A stretch of DNA of 5,572 nt from Solirubrobacterales bacterium (GTDB lineage Bacteria > Actinomycetota > Thermoleophilia > Solirubrobacterales > Solirubrobacteraceae). The translations under genes and the position numbers were made by a program. The stretch spans positions 1-5,572 of the forward strand of contig JACDAP010000003.1 in assembly GCA_013695395.1 (NCBI GenBank). The letters run 5' to 3'. The notes under the pieces were generated by a model. It searched no databases, was not told the DNA's origin, and was given only the letters and a program-made list of their open reading frames with translations. Within the stretch, counting starts at the first letter, position 1; each line of letters starts with the position of its first letter. Of this stretch, positions 5,007 through 5,572 are shown piece by piece.

Positions 5007-5411
5007 GTGTCCCGCCGCACCGATCAGCGCCGCGACGCGGTCTTCGCCCTCTACCAGCACGACCTGACCGGCCGCGAGCTCGAGGATCTCTTCGAGCGGA
5101 ACGCCTCGACCTTCACGCGGGCGCTCGCCTACGCGGTCGCCGATTACGCCGAGGAGCTCGACGCGCTCATCGCCCGGCACGCCAAGGGCTGGACGATCGA
5201 CCGGATCGCGCCGCTCGACAAGGCGATCATGCGCGTGGCGCTCCTGGAGATCGTCCACCCCGACGCCGCGCCGGGCGAGGTGCCGATCCCGCCGGAGGGC
5301 GCGATCTCCGAGGCGGTCGAGCTCGCCAAGGAGTTCTGCGGCGCCGACACGCCGGGGTTCGTCAACGGCATCCTGGCGGCGGTACTGCGCGAGCGGGTGG
5401 CCGGAGCGTGA
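5007..5411 (+). CDS. nusB: Transcription antitermination factor NusB
   Basis: This all-helical protein has 134 residues (the E. coli protein is 139). With NusE (ribosomal protein S10) NusB binds boxA in rRNA leaders and prevents early termination of rRNA transcripts. Recognisable parts are the basic N-terminus RRTDQRRDAVFALYQHDL, the central WTIDRIAPLDKAIMRVAL (about residues 62-77) and the signature AISEAVELAKEF...PGFVNGIL (99-123). The usual INEAV appears here as ISEAV, and the loop before it (HPDAAPGEVPIPPEG) is about six residues longer than in E. coli. The GTG start directly follows the efp TGA with no gap and no separate ribosome site, so it is probably translated by ribosomes finishing efp. 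Its own stop overlaps the GTG of the next gene by four bases. Confidence 0.96.
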   Translation: MSRRTDQRRDAVFALYQHDLTGRELEDLFERNASTFTRALAYAVADYAEELDALIARHAKGWTIDRIAPLDKAIMRVALLEIVHPDAAPGEVPIPPEGAISEAVELAKEFCGADTPGFVNGILAAVLRERVAGA

Positions 5412-5572
5412 GCACGCCGCACGACCCCGCGACGCTCGAGGCGCTCGTCGCGCGCCTCGAAGCTGCCGCCGCGGAGCTGCGCGGCGGGGAACTCGCCCCC
5501 GAACAGGCGGCGATGCTGCTCGACGCCTGCGCTCAAGCCGCCGCGCAGGCCTCCTCCGAGCTCGAGCGCCTG
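5408..5572 (+). CDS. xseB: Probable exodeoxyribonuclease VII small subunit, 3'-partial
   Basis: From GTG 5408 the frame stays open for 55 codons to the right edge. It overlaps the nusB stop as GTGA, a standard coupled arrangement. The visible protein starts MSTPHDPATLEALVARLEAA and is helical and Ala/Glu-rich. It shows the XseB-like order of a first helix (LEALVARL), a GGELAPEQA turn resembling the conserved GEL...E motif, and a second helix with a central Cys (DACAQAAAQ). XseB binds several copies per XseA and forms the nuclease that degrades single-stranded DNA. The nusB neighbourhood often carries xseA/xseB in other bacteria. The match rests on a short, low-complexity helical hairpin and no xseA is in view, so another small coiled-coil protein is possible. 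Confidence 0.6.
   Translation, partial: MSTPHDPATLEALVARLEAAAAELRGGELAPEQAAMLLDACAQAAAQASSELERL

Noticed and set aside
4431..5258. A 275-codon minus-strand frame antisense to efp and nusB.
   Set aside because: It lies opposite two unmistakable housekeeping genes and its sequence is repetitive Leu/Val/Gly/Asp, typical of an antisense shadow.

Overview
The window is very GC-rich and densely coding. It looks like the chromosome of an actinobacterium, most likely class Thermoleophilia (Solirubrobacterales-like). This is inferred from four things: third codon positions that are almost all G/C; an EF-P with the actinobacterial PGKGP loop; TANNNT boxes lying only 6-8 nt before several start codons; and a lipase ending in an arginine-rich, Cys-bracketed module of a kind I associate with secreted proteins of that class. 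No tRNA, rRNA, CRISPR array, insertion sequence or origin is visible. No gene-free stretch exceeds about 105 bases.

Left part (2-3063, + strand): the C-terminal two thirds of an M24 (Xaa-Pro type) aminopeptidase runs in from the left edge. Twelve bases later comes a zinc-ribbon plus HExxH metallopeptidase of the COG4307 / Peptidase_Mx type. After 38 bases there is a secreted serine lipase with the catalytic layout of Candida antarctica lipase B (CALB) and an extra basic C-terminal domain. A 66-base convergent gap with a hairpin closes this part.

Middle (3130-4468): a small accessory group. Two minus-strand genes, a DsrE-family protein followed by an NTF2/SnoaL-like protein, are divergent from a plus-strand NTF2/SnoaL-like gene. 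By hand count these three genes use A/T-ending codons in about 7-18 % of positions, against about 3-4 % in the neighbours, so they probably have a different history or weaker expression. The divergent gap holds a perfect TTGACA box that can serve the DsrE gene.

Right part (4446-5572, + strand): a housekeeping operon of efp (elongation factor P), nusB (antitermination factor) and the start of a probable xseB (exonuclease VII small subunit). The genes abut or overlap by a few bases. In other actinobacteria, for example Mycobacterium tuberculosis, the M24 peptidase gene, efp and nusB lie side by side. Here that trio is split by about 3.7 kb holding five other genes. I see no obvious new multi-gene defence or mobile system. 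The best leads are the CALB-like lipase, the zinc-ribbon peptidase, the DsrE/NTF2 group and the apparently leaderless starts.
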